From Aliivibrio sifiae (GTDB lineage: Bacteria; Pseudomonadota; Gammaproteobacteria; Enterobacterales; Vibrionaceae), in contig NZ_MSCP01000002.1 in the NCBI RefSeq assembly GCF_002954715.1, forward strand, positions 244,143 through 308,142: a stretch of 64,000 nucleotides of DNA, in the 5' to 3' direction. The notes under the pieces were generated by a model, which made no database searches, was not told the origin of the DNA, and worked only from the letters and a program-made list of their open reading frames with translations. The position numbers and the translations under genes are program-made. Positions 53,496 through 62,647 of this stretch are shown here, piece by piece; position 1 is the stretch's first letter, and each line of letters starts with the position of its first letter.

Positions 53496-54623
53496 ATGAA
53501 CAAATTAACAGCGCTACTCGTACTTTGTTTGATGACTCCTGTTTCAGCGAATGCGCAAGATGAAGTGTCTAAACGTGACTTAGCTCAGGAATTGAGTCGC
53601 GCTTTTCCACAATTAGAGAAGAGTTTAAAAGGTACGATTAATCAGTACCAGTTAAGTGCCTCTTTATCTGATTTGCCTATTCAACCCAAACCTCAAGCTC
53701 GAACTTTTATGGCAGCAATGAGTGCGGCTAATGATACTGAAATCGAATCTCGTGGGTTACAGCACTATACTGACGAATTGTTGGAATTACGTCTTGCTGA
53801 TCCAAGTATGCTTGCTCGTTGGCAGGCAGGGCAAAGTCCATTATTTGCTTTTGAACCTGAAGGGGCAGAAAGTGAATGGCAATATATTGAAGCATTTGAT
53901 ATTGATGGCAACGTTCATTACCTAGATATTTATGATATTCCAGAGCGTCCTGTTTTAGTGGTTGATACCAATAACCGTGAAGAACTAAAAGCTGGTTTGG
54001 CGTTAATGCGTGATGAGTTAAAAGCATTACAAGAACAGCCGAAAGCACAAAAAATCGCTCGTTACTCTATGATGCAAAGTGCACCAGCAGAGCCAACTGA
54101 AATCAATACGACTATATTGAAAAAAATTCAGCTAAAGGATGATCATGAACCATGGATCTCTGGTAAAGCAGAAGTGTATGCGATTGTTTCTGGTGTCAGT
54201 CCTGATCGTGATGAACCAACGATTGATCTGATTGAAATGCCGTATCTTGATTACGCCGAGCAATCTTACCCTGCAAATCAAATCATGATTTTTTGGCAGC
54301 GTTATCGTTGGGGTGCGGCGGATATTATCTTGATGGAACAAGATGATAAAACGGATTACAAAGAATTAGCGCAAACTATTCTAAAAGCAGCAAGTGACTT
54401 TTTAGCGACTATTCCAGATAAAGAAGCGCAGGCTTATTTAATTATCCCTCAAATGACAAGTGCAATCATTGCTTTGCTTCCTGATGATTTGTTCATTAAT
54501 GATGATGATTTTGTTGATGTGTTCTATACCATAATGAAAGATACAGAATACACAGACCATTCAGGTGCAGGGAACAACGCCACAGCGGATTTTGCACCGT
54601 TAATTATTCAAAAAACAGAATAG
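53496..54623 (+). CDS. Exported protein, DUF3103-like
   Basis: A 375-residue protein with a clear Sec signal peptide (cut after ANA near 20). The mature protein is acidic, has no membrane helix and mixes helical and beta stretches. From memory it resembles the DUF3103 family of vibrios, whose function is unknown. AAGGA seven bases before the ATG supports the start. It stands alone with its own downstream terminator, shared with the convergent DUF1538 operon. Confidence 0.78.
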   Translation: MNKLTALLVLCLMTPVSANAQDEVSKRDLAQELSRAFPQLEKSLKGTINQYQLSASLSDLPIQPKPQARTFMAAMSAANDTEIESRGLQHYTDELLELRLADPSMLARWQAGQSPLFAFEPEGAESEWQYIEAFDIDGNVHYLDIYDIPERPVLVVDTNNREELKAGLALMRDELKALQEQPKAQKIARYSMMQSAPAEPTEINTTILKKIQLKDDHEPWISGKAEVYAIVSGVSPDRDEPTIDLIEMPYLDYAEQSYPANQIMIFWQRYRWGAADIILMEQDDKTDYKELAQTILKAASDFLATIPDKEAQAYLIIPQMTSAIIALLPDDLFINDDDFVDVFYTIMKDTEYTDHSGAGNNATADFAPLIIQKTE

Positions 54624-54641
54624 TAATTTATTATAATAACA

Positions 54642-54677
54642 GTGACTTAAAGGCTCATGTTTTTAAGTCACTTTTTC
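54642..54677. terminator. Bidirectional terminator between DUF3103-like gene and DUF1538 operon
   Basis: AGTGACTTAAA pairs with TTTAAGTCACT; T run on the plus side and A-rich flank on the other, between convergent genes. Confidence 0.85.
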
Positions 54678-55076
54678 TTAATGACTAAGATCTGCCATGC
54701 CATTCAAAACAATATTGTTGTAACTCACCATCCCTACTATTTCACCATGTTTAATAACAGGCGCGCGACTAATTCCAAAACGCTCAAACAGACGAGCGCA
54801 GTACTTTACGTTCATATCAGGAGAGACAGAAAGGGCTGGTTTTGTCATGATTTCATAGATATTAGTACGATCTGTTGGACGGTTTTGAGCTAGTACTTTT
54901 TTGACAATGTCATTCATCAGAACAATGCCATATTCATCATCATCGTGACGTTTCTTTACGATAAGTGCTTTAACCTGTTTTTGTTTTGCTAGTTGAATTC
55001 CCTCTGCAACCGTCATTAAACCATCAACCATGACATAGGTGTTGGACATAACATTTTCTACTTTTACTTTATTCAT
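54678..55076 (-). CDS. CBS-domain regulatory protein
   Basis: A 132-residue protein made of a CBS pair (VENVMSNTYVMVDGLMTVAE and YEIMTKPALSVSPDM followed by FGISRAPVIKHGEIVGMVSY). CBS pairs bind adenine nucleotides and gate transporters. It is the last gene of the DUF1538 operon and overlaps the P-II-like gene by four bases, so it probably senses energy state for that system. Confidence 0.92.
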   Translation of the reverse strand: MNKVKVENVMSNTYVMVDGLMTVAEGIQLAKQKQVKALIVKKRHDDDEYGIVLMNDIVKKVLAQNRPTDRTNIYEIMTKPALSVSPDMNVKYCARLFERFGISRAPVIKHGEIVGMVSYNNIVLNGMADLSH

Positions 55077-55423
55077 AACTTTTCCTCAACGACCTTGGTT
55101 AATGTCTCGACTTGGTGAGCAACGCCAACGGCATCTTCAATATCAATTTGAATGGCAATTCCTTGACCTGATTCAGTATCAAATTCTCCTATCTCGTTAA
55201 TTTTTTCTAAAATAGAGCGAGCAAGGTGTTCTTCAACTACAAACAATAAAACATCCTTTTGAACCTCAAGAGTTAGGCCAAAAAAGGTTTTCTTCTTATT
55301 TAGCCCTTCACCACGAGCGTGATTAATTACGGTTGCTCCTGTTGCTCCTGCATTACGCGCAGCATCGAGAACCGCATCAGTTTTGGCTTCTTCTACAAAA
55401 GCGAGTAATAATTTAAAGCGCAT
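55073..55423 (-). CDS. P-II-like nitrogen regulatory family protein
   Basis: A 116-residue P-II superfamily protein (RFKLLLAFVEEAKTDAVLDA, then GATGATVINHARGEG). The canonical uridylylated Tyr of the T-loop is not evident, so it is unlikely to be GlnB/GlnK; such P-II-like proteins usually bind nucleotides and control a membrane partner. It is encoded directly after the DUF1538 pair and overlaps the CBS gene by four bases. Confidence 0.88.
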   Translation of the reverse strand: MRFKLLLAFVEEAKTDAVLDAARNAGATGATVINHARGEGLNKKKTFFGLTLEVQKDVLLFVVEEHLARSILEKINEIGEFDTESGQGIAIQIDIEDAVGVAHQVETLTKVVEEKL

Positions 55424-55446
55424 CGGCTTTCTCCTAAATTAATCGA

Positions 55447-56238
55447 TTAATTCGTATTTTCTTGAGAACTAGATTTTGTTTTGGCTCTATAAGCACTGAT
55501 TTGTGCATAAGCCATAACTGAAATTATGGGAAATAAACTGGCGAAGGCGATTAACCCAAAGCCATCAATCATCGGGTTTCGACCGGGAATCGTTGAAGCA
55601 AGACCTAATCCTAGTGCGGTTACTAAAGGTACAGTGACAGTCGAGGTTGTGACACCACCAGAATCGTACGCAAGTGGAATGATCATTTTAGGTGCGTAAA
55701 AGGTTTGAATAACCACAATGACATAACCCACCATAATGTAATAATGAATTGGGTCACCAACCACAATTCGATAACTTCCTAACGAGATACCAAAGGCGAC
55801 ACCTAAAGCAACGGCGATTCGCAATCCATTAATGCTAATACTACCACCAGAAACTGCATTGGCTTTGATGGCAACGGCGATGAGGGAAGGCTCTGCAATG
55901 GTAGTGCTAAATCCAATTGTGGCAGCAAAAACGTAAACCCAATAGTAATCAACCCAATCAAATGTTTGGATTAATAGGTCTTGACCTTCATAGATAAAAT
56001 CAGGTGCGGTTAATTGAGCAGCCATAGATTCACCCAGTGGGAAGAGTGCCATTTCTAAACCCATTAAAAATAGAGATAATCCTAATATTACGTAAAAGAA
56101 ACCAAGAATGACTTTAGGTAAATTGGCTATTGGTTTTTTTAATACCGCAAATTGGAAACCAAAGATAATAACGACAATTGGTAATACATCACGAATGGTT
56201 GATAAGAAGGTTTCAAGAAATAGAGTTAAACTGTTCAT
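55447..56238 (-). CDS. DUF1538 membrane protein, second subunit (UmpB-like)
   Basis: A 263-residue inner-membrane protein with about seven helices. DUF1538 hallmarks are [16 protein letters not shown] and [20 protein letters not shown]. Paired DUF1538 proteins (UmpA/UmpB) have been reported as a two-component Na+(Li+,K+)/H+ antiporter; I recall this but cannot check it. It overlaps the first DUF1538 gene by four bases, and its paralogue shares the [17 protein letters not shown] end. Confidence 0.88.
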   Translation of the reverse strand: MNSLTLFLETFLSTIRDVLPIVVIIFGFQFAVLKKPIANLPKVILGFFYVILGLSLFLMGLEMALFPLGESMAAQLTAPDFIYEGQDLLIQTFDWVDYYWVYVFAATIGFSTTIAEPSLIAVAIKANAVSGGSISINGLRIAVALGVAFGISLGSYRIVVGDPIHYYIMVGYVIVVIQTFYAPKMIIPLAYDSGGVTTSTVTVPLVTALGLGLASTIPGRNPMIDGFGLIAFASLFPIISVMAYAQISAYRAKTKSSSQENTN

Positions 56239-56969
56239 GCTAATACCATCCCATAGAGCATGACAAAAATCATCGGTAGTAATGACGCAAAAGCAATTAA
56301 GCCAAAGCCATCAAGCATAGGGTTTCGCCCCTTAATGGTAGATGCAAGGCCGACACCAAGAGCGGTAACTAAGGGAACGGTAATTGTCGATGTTGTTACT
56401 CCGCCAGAATCGTAAGCGATGCCAATGATGTTCTCTGGTGCGAACCATGTAAGAGCGACCACGGTAATATAACCACCGATGATCATGATATGAATAGGCC
56501 AGCCTTTTAAAATACGTAATACCCCAATTACAATGGCAAAACCAACAGAGAGTGCAACAGTTAAACGTAGGCCGTTAGCGTAATCATCCATATCGTTTTC
56601 AGTATGTGGGATCATTCCTCCTTCGGCGGCGACTTCAGCAGCCTCTGCTGCAACCGCGGTAAGGGCGGGCTCGGCAATGGTGGTTCCAAAACCCAAACAA
56701 AAAGAGAACAATAATAACCAAGCCACGCTACCTTTTCTGGCAAAGGCTTGTGCCATCGATTCGCCAATAGGGAATAGGCCCATCTCTAGACCAAAGATAA
56801 AAAAGGTTAAGCCGAATACCACAAGTAGCAAGCCAAAGAGGATAGAACCAATGTTTGGTAATGGCTCTTGCAGTACTACGAGTTGAAAGAAAGTAATGAC
56901 CAGAATAATAGGGAGAAGATCACGAAAGCTTCCAAGCATGGCTATTAACATCGCTTTAATGGCGTTCAC
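56235..56969 (-). CDS. DUF1538 membrane protein, first subunit (UmpA-like)
   Basis: A 244-residue paralogue of the next gene with the same repeated motifs ([57 protein letters not shown]). It is first in the four-gene operon DUF1538-DUF1538-P-II-CBS. Both subunits are probably needed for a single ion-exchange complex regulated by the two small cytoplasmic proteins. Confidence 0.88.
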   Translation of the reverse strand: MNAIKAMLIAMLGSFRDLLPIILVITFFQLVVLQEPLPNIGSILFGLLLVVFGLTFFIFGLEMGLFPIGESMAQAFARKGSVAWLLLFSFCLGFGTTIAEPALTAVAAEAAEVAAEGGMIPHTENDMDDYANGLRLTVALSVGFAIVIGVLRILKGWPIHIMIIGGYITVVALTWFAPENIIGIAYDSGGVTTSTITVPLVTALGVGLASTIKGRNPMLDGFGLIAFASLLPMIFVMLYGMVLA

Positions 56970-57332
56970 TTATTCTCCTTTAAGTTCATATTTGTATATT
57001 CTTTATACTGTACCAATTAAAAAAAGAGTGTGAGCAAAGGTAGGTTTTGATTTATTTTTGAAGAGAATGTTTCGAAATGTTAACTAGATAGAAAACGGGT
57101 TCTTTTGCTATATGGGTCGAAGATTTTTCTTTGCGTATATCGTTTAGTTTAAGTTGGCATGTTATTTAGTTTGATTGTATTTTGAAATTCTTTGATTGCT
57201 TTTCAAACGATATTTATTGTTATTGTATTTTTGGTTTTATTAACTTGTTGATTTATATAGAAATTAAAATTGGCACAACTTTAGCTATAGGGAAGGGGAA
57301 CATTTATTAATTTTATTTAAAAGGAAGATAGT
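56970..57332. other. Divergent promoter region between DUF1538 operon and hcp (363 bases)
   Basis: AT-rich, with no gene visible. The hcp side holds the sigma-54-type promoter listed separately. Binding sites for a sigma-54 activator (VasH-type) would be expected about 100-200 bases upstream of it, but I could not identify a clear dyad. Confidence 0.5.
57271..57286 (+). promoter_or_regulatory. Sigma-54 (RpoN) promoter of hcp
   Basis: TGGCAC-N7-AGCT keeps the GG at -24 and GC at -12 at the exact spacing of the RpoN consensus TGGCACG-N4-TTGCW, with one base off in the -12 box. RpoN control of hcp through VasH is known in V. cholerae, so the placement fits. Confidence 0.75.
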
Positions 57333-57851
57333 ATGCCAACCCCAGCTTATATGCGCATCGAAGGCGAAAAACAAGGACTGATCACTGCAGGTACATTTAC
57401 TGAAGATTCAGTAGGTAATATCTACCAAGAAGGTCATGAAGATGAAGTGCTTGTTCAAGGTTTTGAGCACCAAGTTTTATTACCTCGCGATCCTCAATCA
57501 GGTCAGCCTACAGGTCAGCGTGTGCATAAGCCAGTACGTATTACTAAGGTGTTCGATAAAGCATCACCACTAATGTATAACGCACTAACCTCTGGTGAGA
57601 AACTGCCGAAAGTAGAAATCAAATGGTACCGTACTTCTGCAACTGGTACTCAAGAGCATTACTTCACAACAGTATTACATGATGCAATTATTGTTGATAT
57701 CACAGCGTCAATGCCAAACTGTCAAGATCCAACGCAAGCACACTTTACACACTTAGAAGATGTGTTCATGACATACCGTGCTATTGATTGGACACATGAA
57801 GTAGCAGGTACATCAGGTAACGATGACTGGCGTACAGCAATGAAAGCGTAG
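57333..57851 (+). CDS. hcp: Type VI secretion tube protein Hcp
   Basis: A 172-residue Hcp, the ring protein stacked into the inner tube of the type VI secretion machine. It has the family start MPTPAYMRIEGEKQGLITAG, with the tandem beta-barrel pattern (LVQGFEHQV; RVHKPVRITKVFDKASPLMY). AAGGA lies seven bases before the ATG. With no sheath or baseplate genes here, this is an auxiliary cluster that must use a machine encoded elsewhere. Confidence 0.96.
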   Translation: MPTPAYMRIEGEKQGLITAGTFTEDSVGNIYQEGHEDEVLVQGFEHQVLLPRDPQSGQPTGQRVHKPVRITKVFDKASPLMYNALTSGEKLPKVEIKWYRTSATGTQEHYFTTVLHDAIIVDITASMPNCQDPTQAHFTHLEDVFMTYRAIDWTHEVAGTSGNDDWRTAMKA

Positions 57852-57865
57852 CCACTCGCATTTTC

Positions 57866-57919
57866 GGGAGAGTCATTATCATAAACAACCCTAGCTGTTT
57901 ATGATGGCTCTCCCTTTTT
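57866..57919 (+). terminator. Very strong terminator/attenuator between hcp and vgrG
   Basis: Arms GGGAGAGTCATTATCATAAACA and its near-complement ending GGCTCTCCC pair over about 20 bases (one or two bulges) around an 8-base loop, then TTTTT. It probably allows high hcp and lower vgrG expression from one promoter. Confidence 0.88.
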
Positions 57920-58009
57920 GCGTTTTAGTTGTACTAACTTCATATAATTTAGTGATAGTGCTGTTGGTATATGAGTTGAATATACATTTGTGTTTCAGGA
58001 AGAATCATT

Positions 58010-60046
58010 ATGCAGGATGCAAACCAAGCTCAGTTTGAAATTAATGTCGCCACGATAGATATACCTTTACAAGTCTATGCATTTTCTGGACATGAGGCAT
58101 TAGGTGATGGTTATGAATTTGATGTTACCTTTATTTGTGACGATTCTGAGTTAGCATTAGGCGAGTGGCTTCAGTTACCTGTTTGTTTGACGCTTCATCA
58201 TAAAAATGACCCTGAGCTAATACCTCGATATATACATGGCATTATTGAGTCTATAGAACAGTTAGGATCTTCATTTCGCTATAGTACTTATAAACTGAGT
58301 TTCGTTCCTATTTTTTCACTTCTTAATTACCGAACGAATTTTCAGATATTTCAGAATAAAACCGTCCCAGATATAATTAGTGATATTTATCAACAAGCTG
58401 GAATTTTAACAAATCATTTTGACATCGAATTATTTAACGCTCATCAGCCGCGTGAATATTGTGTGCAATATGGTGAATCAGATTTTGGATTTATTCAGCG
58501 ATTGATGTCAGAAGAAGGATTAGTTTCTTATTTTGAGCATACTGATGTGGGCTCTAAACTCATTATATCTGATGGACCTGAAGCCTATACAGAGCTTCAA
58601 CCTCTTTGTATTGTTGCTGATAATGGAATGGTAAAATACGGTAATACCATTACTTCATTAACAAAAAAACAAAAGGTTAGTGTTGGTAAGATATCAATGA
58701 CAGATTATCATTTTGAGACTCCGCAACGTTATCCTATTGGCGTTTATCAACAAGATGATAAAGAGAATCAAGCCTCAGAATTAGGGTTAGAGCAATATAA
58801 TTACCCAGCGAATAAAAATACATCAGAAGGTGCCAAAAAACAGGCTGAATTAGTATTGAAACAGGCTAGAACGAATACAATAGAATTAATTGGAGAGAGT
58901 GATTGCGCTCAATTGACAGTCGGCCATTTTCAACCAATTCAAGAACATCCAAATCCAGAATGGAATAATACATGGCTACTGACGCAAGTCTTTCATAATG
59001 GACAACAACCGCAAGTACTTGAAGAGTTAGCGGATGGGAGTTCAAGTTATCATGCCAGTTTTCGTTGTTCGCCTTGGCATCTTCCTTTTAAAATAAAATC
59101 AGAGCCTAAACCTCTTATTCATAATGTAGATACTGCGATTGTTACAGGACCTGAAAATGAAGAGATTTATTGTGATGAATATGGACGAGTCAAAGTGCAA
59201 TTTCATTGGGATAGAAATGGGCAAGGAAATGAAAAGACCAGTTGTTGGTTACGAACTTCTCAAGGCTGGGCGGGTAATCAATATGGTCAGTTTATTTTAC
59301 CAAGAATAGGACACGAGGTAATCGTCAGTTTTATTCATGGAGATCCAGATAAACCAATCATTACAGGGTCTCTCTACAATGGTAATAATAAACCCCCTTA
59401 TACTTTACCTGAGCACAAGACACGCAGTACCTTTAAAACATCAAGCTCTCTCGGTGGAGAGAATTTCAATGAATTACGTTTTGAAGATAAAAAAGACGCC
59501 GAGCAAGTTTATATTCATGCAGCCAAAGACATGGACAGTCAAATACAGAACAACCAAACGGTAGAAGTATTTAATGATGAGCACAAAATAGTACATAACA
59601 ATCAGTATAAAGAGATAAAAAACAATCGAAATACGACGGTTAATGGCAGTCAGTTTGAAACGATTAAAGGAGATTACCATCATCAAATTAATGGTTCTGT
59701 TCATAGTAAAGTTGGTAAAAAGCGCTTAGAGGACATTGGCTCAGAATTACATGTAAAAGCAGGGCAAAAAATTGTATTAGAAGCAGGAACCGAAATAACC
59801 ATTAAAGCAGGCGGTAGTGTCGTGAAGATAGATCCCGCAGGTGTTCATCTTATTGGGTCTGCCATTAACCTAAACTCTGGTGGTAGCGCAGGAAGTGGCA
59901 GCGGTTATGCAGGAAAAGCTGCGGTGTTACCAATGGGGAAGGAGTTAGAGAAAGCTGGCGCCCTGCCAATGAAAGTATCAAAAAGTTCAATGCAGAATGC
60001 TCAAAAGCTCAATGCAATCGCAGTTAAGTCTTGTGGTGAGGGATAA
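58010..60046 (+). CDS. vgrG: Type VI secretion spike protein VgrG
   Basis: A 678-residue VgrG: gp27-like domains to about 370, the gp5 OB-fold (GRVKVQFHWDRNG, then SCWLRTSQGWAGNQYG), and the beta-helix needle (residues about 480-630). The C-terminal 50 residues after GGSAGSGSGYAG form a short extension but no recognisable toxin domain, so it is a structural, cargo-carrying VgrG. AGGAAG precedes the ATG. The adaptor and effector genes follow directly. Confidence 0.96.
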   Translation: MQDANQAQFEINVATIDIPLQVYAFSGHEALGDGYEFDVTFICDDSELALGEWLQLPVCLTLHHKNDPELIPRYIHGIIESIEQLGSSFRYSTYKLSFVPIFSLLNYRTNFQIFQNKTVPDIISDIYQQAGILTNHFDIELFNAHQPREYCVQYGESDFGFIQRLMSEEGLVSYFEHTDVGSKLIISDGPEAYTELQPLCIVADNGMVKYGNTITSLTKKQKVSVGKISMTDYHFETPQRYPIGVYQQDDKENQASELGLEQYNYPANKNTSEGAKKQAELVLKQARTNTIELIGESDCAQLTVGHFQPIQEHPNPEWNNTWLLTQVFHNGQQPQVLEELADGSSSYHASFRCSPWHLPFKIKSEPKPLIHNVDTAIVTGPENEEIYCDEYGRVKVQFHWDRNGQGNEKTSCWLRTSQGWAGNQYGQFILPRIGHEVIVSFIHGDPDKPIITGSLYNGNNKPPYTLPEHKTRSTFKTSSSLGGENFNELRFEDKKDAEQVYIHAAKDMDSQIQNNQTVEVFNDEHKIVHNNQYKEIKNNRNTTVNGSQFETIKGDYHHQINGSVHSKVGKKRLEDIGSELHVKAGQKIVLEAGTEITIKAGGSVVKIDPAGVHLIGSAINLNSGGSAGSGSGYAGKAAVLPMGKELEKAGALPMKVSKSSMQNAQKLNAIAVKSCGEG

Positions 60047-60050
60047 AGTA

Positions 60051-60848
60051 ATGCGTGAGCAAAGTTATCTTATTGTTAATCCGCTTGAAGATAAGAATGT
60101 TATTGAACGCTTTTATCATTTTGGTGGAAATGATGCTTTCCCTCTGTATTTAGATTCTGAATTTGATGCACAGAAAGAGATTGGTCCATGGTTGCTGCCT
60201 AACCCTACTGATGATTTTTTATTTTACTTTCAAGGGCAACCATCTGGGTTTGTTATTTATTACTCCGACAGTATTGAAACCCAAATAGAACACTGGAAAA
60301 GCTTAACGTTTGCAGGACTTGATGGTGAATTAGTTTTATTTCGTTACTATGATCGTATGGTTTTAGAGCCGATGCTGTCAGCTTTTAGCCAAATAGAATT
60401 ATCAACGTTTCTTGGGACGGCAAATCGGATTAAGATTATATCTAATGACATCCCTTTTAGTTTTAAGAATAGCGCCCCAAGGCTTACTCATCAGCTTGAA
60501 CCATGGTGGAGAATAGAAAAGCACCATTCTCAGTATTCACTTAAAAGGCACGCATGGATTGTTGAACGCTTAGCGTGGCAGCGTTTCCCTGAATTAATGA
60601 AAACAGTTTATAACTTAAATTTTGATATTCAGTTGAAGCTAATTGGATTTCTTAAGCAAGGTAGATCTTACCAACTTAGTAACGAAGAATTAGAAGCTTA
60701 TTCTATGATTCAGCTTTCTAAAAATACACAATGGGAAGAGCAAACTGTTTTTGATGCTTGGTATCTGGATGATAAGCAAATAAATACGGTTAAAAAAGCA
60801 GGGAAGCTAGCAATGAGTAATGCCCTTCAACAAGGAAGTGAAATATGA
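60051..60848 (+). CDS. DUF4123 adaptor protein (Tap)
   Basis: A 265-residue DUF4123 protein, the chaperone that loads a cognate effector onto VgrG. Family-typical stretches include FDAQKEIGPWLLPN, GELVLFRYYD and RVLEPML-like VLEPMLSAF. GAGGG eight bases before the ATG at 60051 sets the start; the frame extends upstream inside vgrG but that part is not coding. It lies between vgrG and the effector gene, the usual tap position. Confidence 0.92.
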   Translation: MREQSYLIVNPLEDKNVIERFYHFGGNDAFPLYLDSEFDAQKEIGPWLLPNPTDDFLFYFQGQPSGFVIYYSDSIETQIEHWKSLTFAGLDGELVLFRYYDRMVLEPMLSAFSQIELSTFLGTANRIKIISNDIPFSFKNSAPRLTHQLEPWWRIEKHHSQYSLKRHAWIVERLAWQRFPELMKTVYNLNFDIQLKLIGFLKQGRSYQLSNEELEAYSMIQLSKNTQWEEQTVFDAWYLDDKQINTVKKAGKLAMSNALQQGSEI

Positions 60849-62647
60849 GTGATCGTTGTATTCCCTGTGAAAAAGTAACCAATTGGGTTGAATTGGATTT
60901 CAGAGATGAAAATAATCAACCTTATGAGGGCATTGAAGTCACCATTGAAGACGCTGTTGGAACCATTCAAACCATAACTTTAAAAGCAGGCTCGAACCTT
61001 ATTGAGAATATAGCGAGTGGCCCAATAAAAGTTAGCATGGAGCCTCAAGAGTTAATTGATCTTGTTGAAGACAGGGATAAGCGAGTTGAATCAGAAAACT
61101 CCCCAGTTATTGATTTTTCTAAAGAAGAAAAAGGTGGCTTAGAAGGTGATGTAAATAAGGTATACCAGCAAGTTACACTGGGTGATTTATGGAGTAAAGC
61201 ACCTGATTATTACTTTCCTGAAGAACACCATAAAGGAAAGTTAGGAAATTTAAGTTTTGTTCATAATGAAAGCTACGTTATTGAAATTTTAGATTTTACT
61301 AAGCAAGAAATTCGTTTTGGTGTCTTTTTTGATGGAACGGGTAACAATTCGTTTAACGCTGATTTTGGTGCTCGGTGTGAAAAAGACGGTTTTGTGCCGG
61401 ATGAAATACAAAGTGTATGTGAAGAATTAGGTGGATTTTCGAAAAGGAACCGCGGTAGTTATGATAATTCGATTACGAATATTGGGAGATTATTTAAATC
61501 ATATACTTCGGATATTAACACGGGGCATAAAATTTATATGGAAGGAGTTGGAACTAAGGCTCAAGAAGAGGATGAGCGTTTTCCGGATATGGGATTAGGG
61601 ATTGGTGATCGTGGTGTTATTGCTATTTCAGCGAAAGCTATTGATGTTATTCTTTTAGAATTGAATAAATTAGGCATGAATATTCACCTTATAAAATTAA
61701 GTTTTGATATTTTTGGTTTTAGTCGAGGTGCTGCGACAGCTCGACATTTTGCTAATGAAATTTATAAGAAAAAAGATGGGTTGGTATATGAGAAATTACA
61801 ATTAAATAGCTCTTCTAAAGTAAATATTAATTTTATTGGGTTGTACGATACAGTGGCTGCTATTGGTTGTATAAAAGATTTATTGGATACAACAGATGAA
61901 AATAATCATGGTATAAACTTATATTTGCCTAAAGACATTGCTAATAAAGTGGTACATTTTACCGCACATCATGAATGTAGAGATAATTTCTCACTTAATT
62001 CGGTAGCTCCTGAGCATCAAGAAATCGCCTTACTTGGTGTTCATTCAGATATCGGTGGTGGATATAAAGATCCGATTGATAGTGTGATGATTATGAAACC
62101 ATACCTATGTACCATTACTGAAGGTGATTGGCATGCAGAACAGAAATTTAATAACAAAGCAGTAGAAAAAATAGACGAAATGATGAAAGAATTTTCACCT
62201 TATGTTGTTTCTACAAGTTGTTTTTCGCAAAATAATATACTGAACAAAAGACTCAATAATAAGCATTTTCGATTTATAGCAACACTATCAATGACGCGAG
62301 ATATTTCACCTGATCTTCAGCTACTTTCATTTAATTTAATGCATAAAATAGCGACTGAAAATAAGGTGCCACTCTCTAATAATATTCTAAATTTTGATGA
62401 TAAATTAACAGAACTCTACTCATATTATGAAGGTTGTTATAATCATTCAAAAAATATTTCAGGTTTATCTATTATCAAAGAAATTCCCGAATCTTTATCA
62501 TCTTACGTTTTAAAAAAATATATTCATTGTTCAGATCATTGGGCTATAGATACAGGGATGTACACTATGAAACCTAGGGTTAATCAATACGGTGAGCGTG
62601 AACGACAAATTTGGACTCATAAAAAACAGAAAGGGTATCCATTTTGA
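60845..62647 (+). CDS. Tle1-like type VI lipase effector (DUF2235)
   Basis: A 600-residue probable phospholipase effector. An N-terminal beta domain (about 10-75) precedes the DUF2235 catalytic part, which starts FGVFFDGTGNN. The nucleophile Ser293 is in GFSRG, an Asp is at 402 (HSDIGGGY) and a His at 565 (CSDHWAID), giving a full Ser-Asp-His triad. Tle1 enzymes degrade membrane phospholipids in rival cells. It overlaps the adaptor gene by four bases and the first lipoprotein gene by four bases. Confidence 0.92.
   Translation: MSDRCIPCEKVTNWVELDFRDENNQPYEGIEVTIEDAVGTIQTITLKAGSNLIENIASGPIKVSMEPQELIDLVEDRDKRVESENSPVIDFSKEEKGGLEGDVNKVYQQVTLGDLWSKAPDYYFPEEHHKGKLGNLSFVHNESYVIEILDFTKQEIRFGVFFDGTGNNSFNADFGARCEKDGFVPDEIQSVCEELGGFSKRNRGSYDNSITNIGRLFKSYTSDINTGHKIYMEGVGTKAQEEDERFPDMGLGIGDRGVIAISAKAIDVILLELNKLGMNIHLIKLSFDIFGFSRGAATARHFANEIYKKKDGLVYEKLQLNSSSKVNINFIGLYDTVAAIGCIKDLLDTTDENNHGINLYLPKDIANKVVHFTAHHECRDNFSLNSVAPEHQEIALLGVHSDIGGGYKDPIDSVMIMKPYLCTITEGDWHAEQKFNNKAVEKIDEMMKEFSPYVVSTSCFSQNNILNKRLNNKHFRFIATLSMTRDISPDLQLLSFNLMHKIATENKVPLSNNILNFDDKLTELYSYYEGCYNHSKNISGLSIIKEIPESLSSYVLKKYIHCSDHWAIDTGMYTMKPRVNQYGERERQIWTHKKQKGYPF

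Noticed and set aside
59997..60046. VgrG C-terminal tail as an evolved toxin domain
   Set aside because: Only about 50 residues follow the beta-helix, with no catalytic motif; the separate DUF2235 gene is the effector.
59997..60050. Upstream extension of the DUF4123 frame
   Set aside because: It overlaps the vgrG 3' end; the ATG at 60051 has a good ribosome site and fits the family length.
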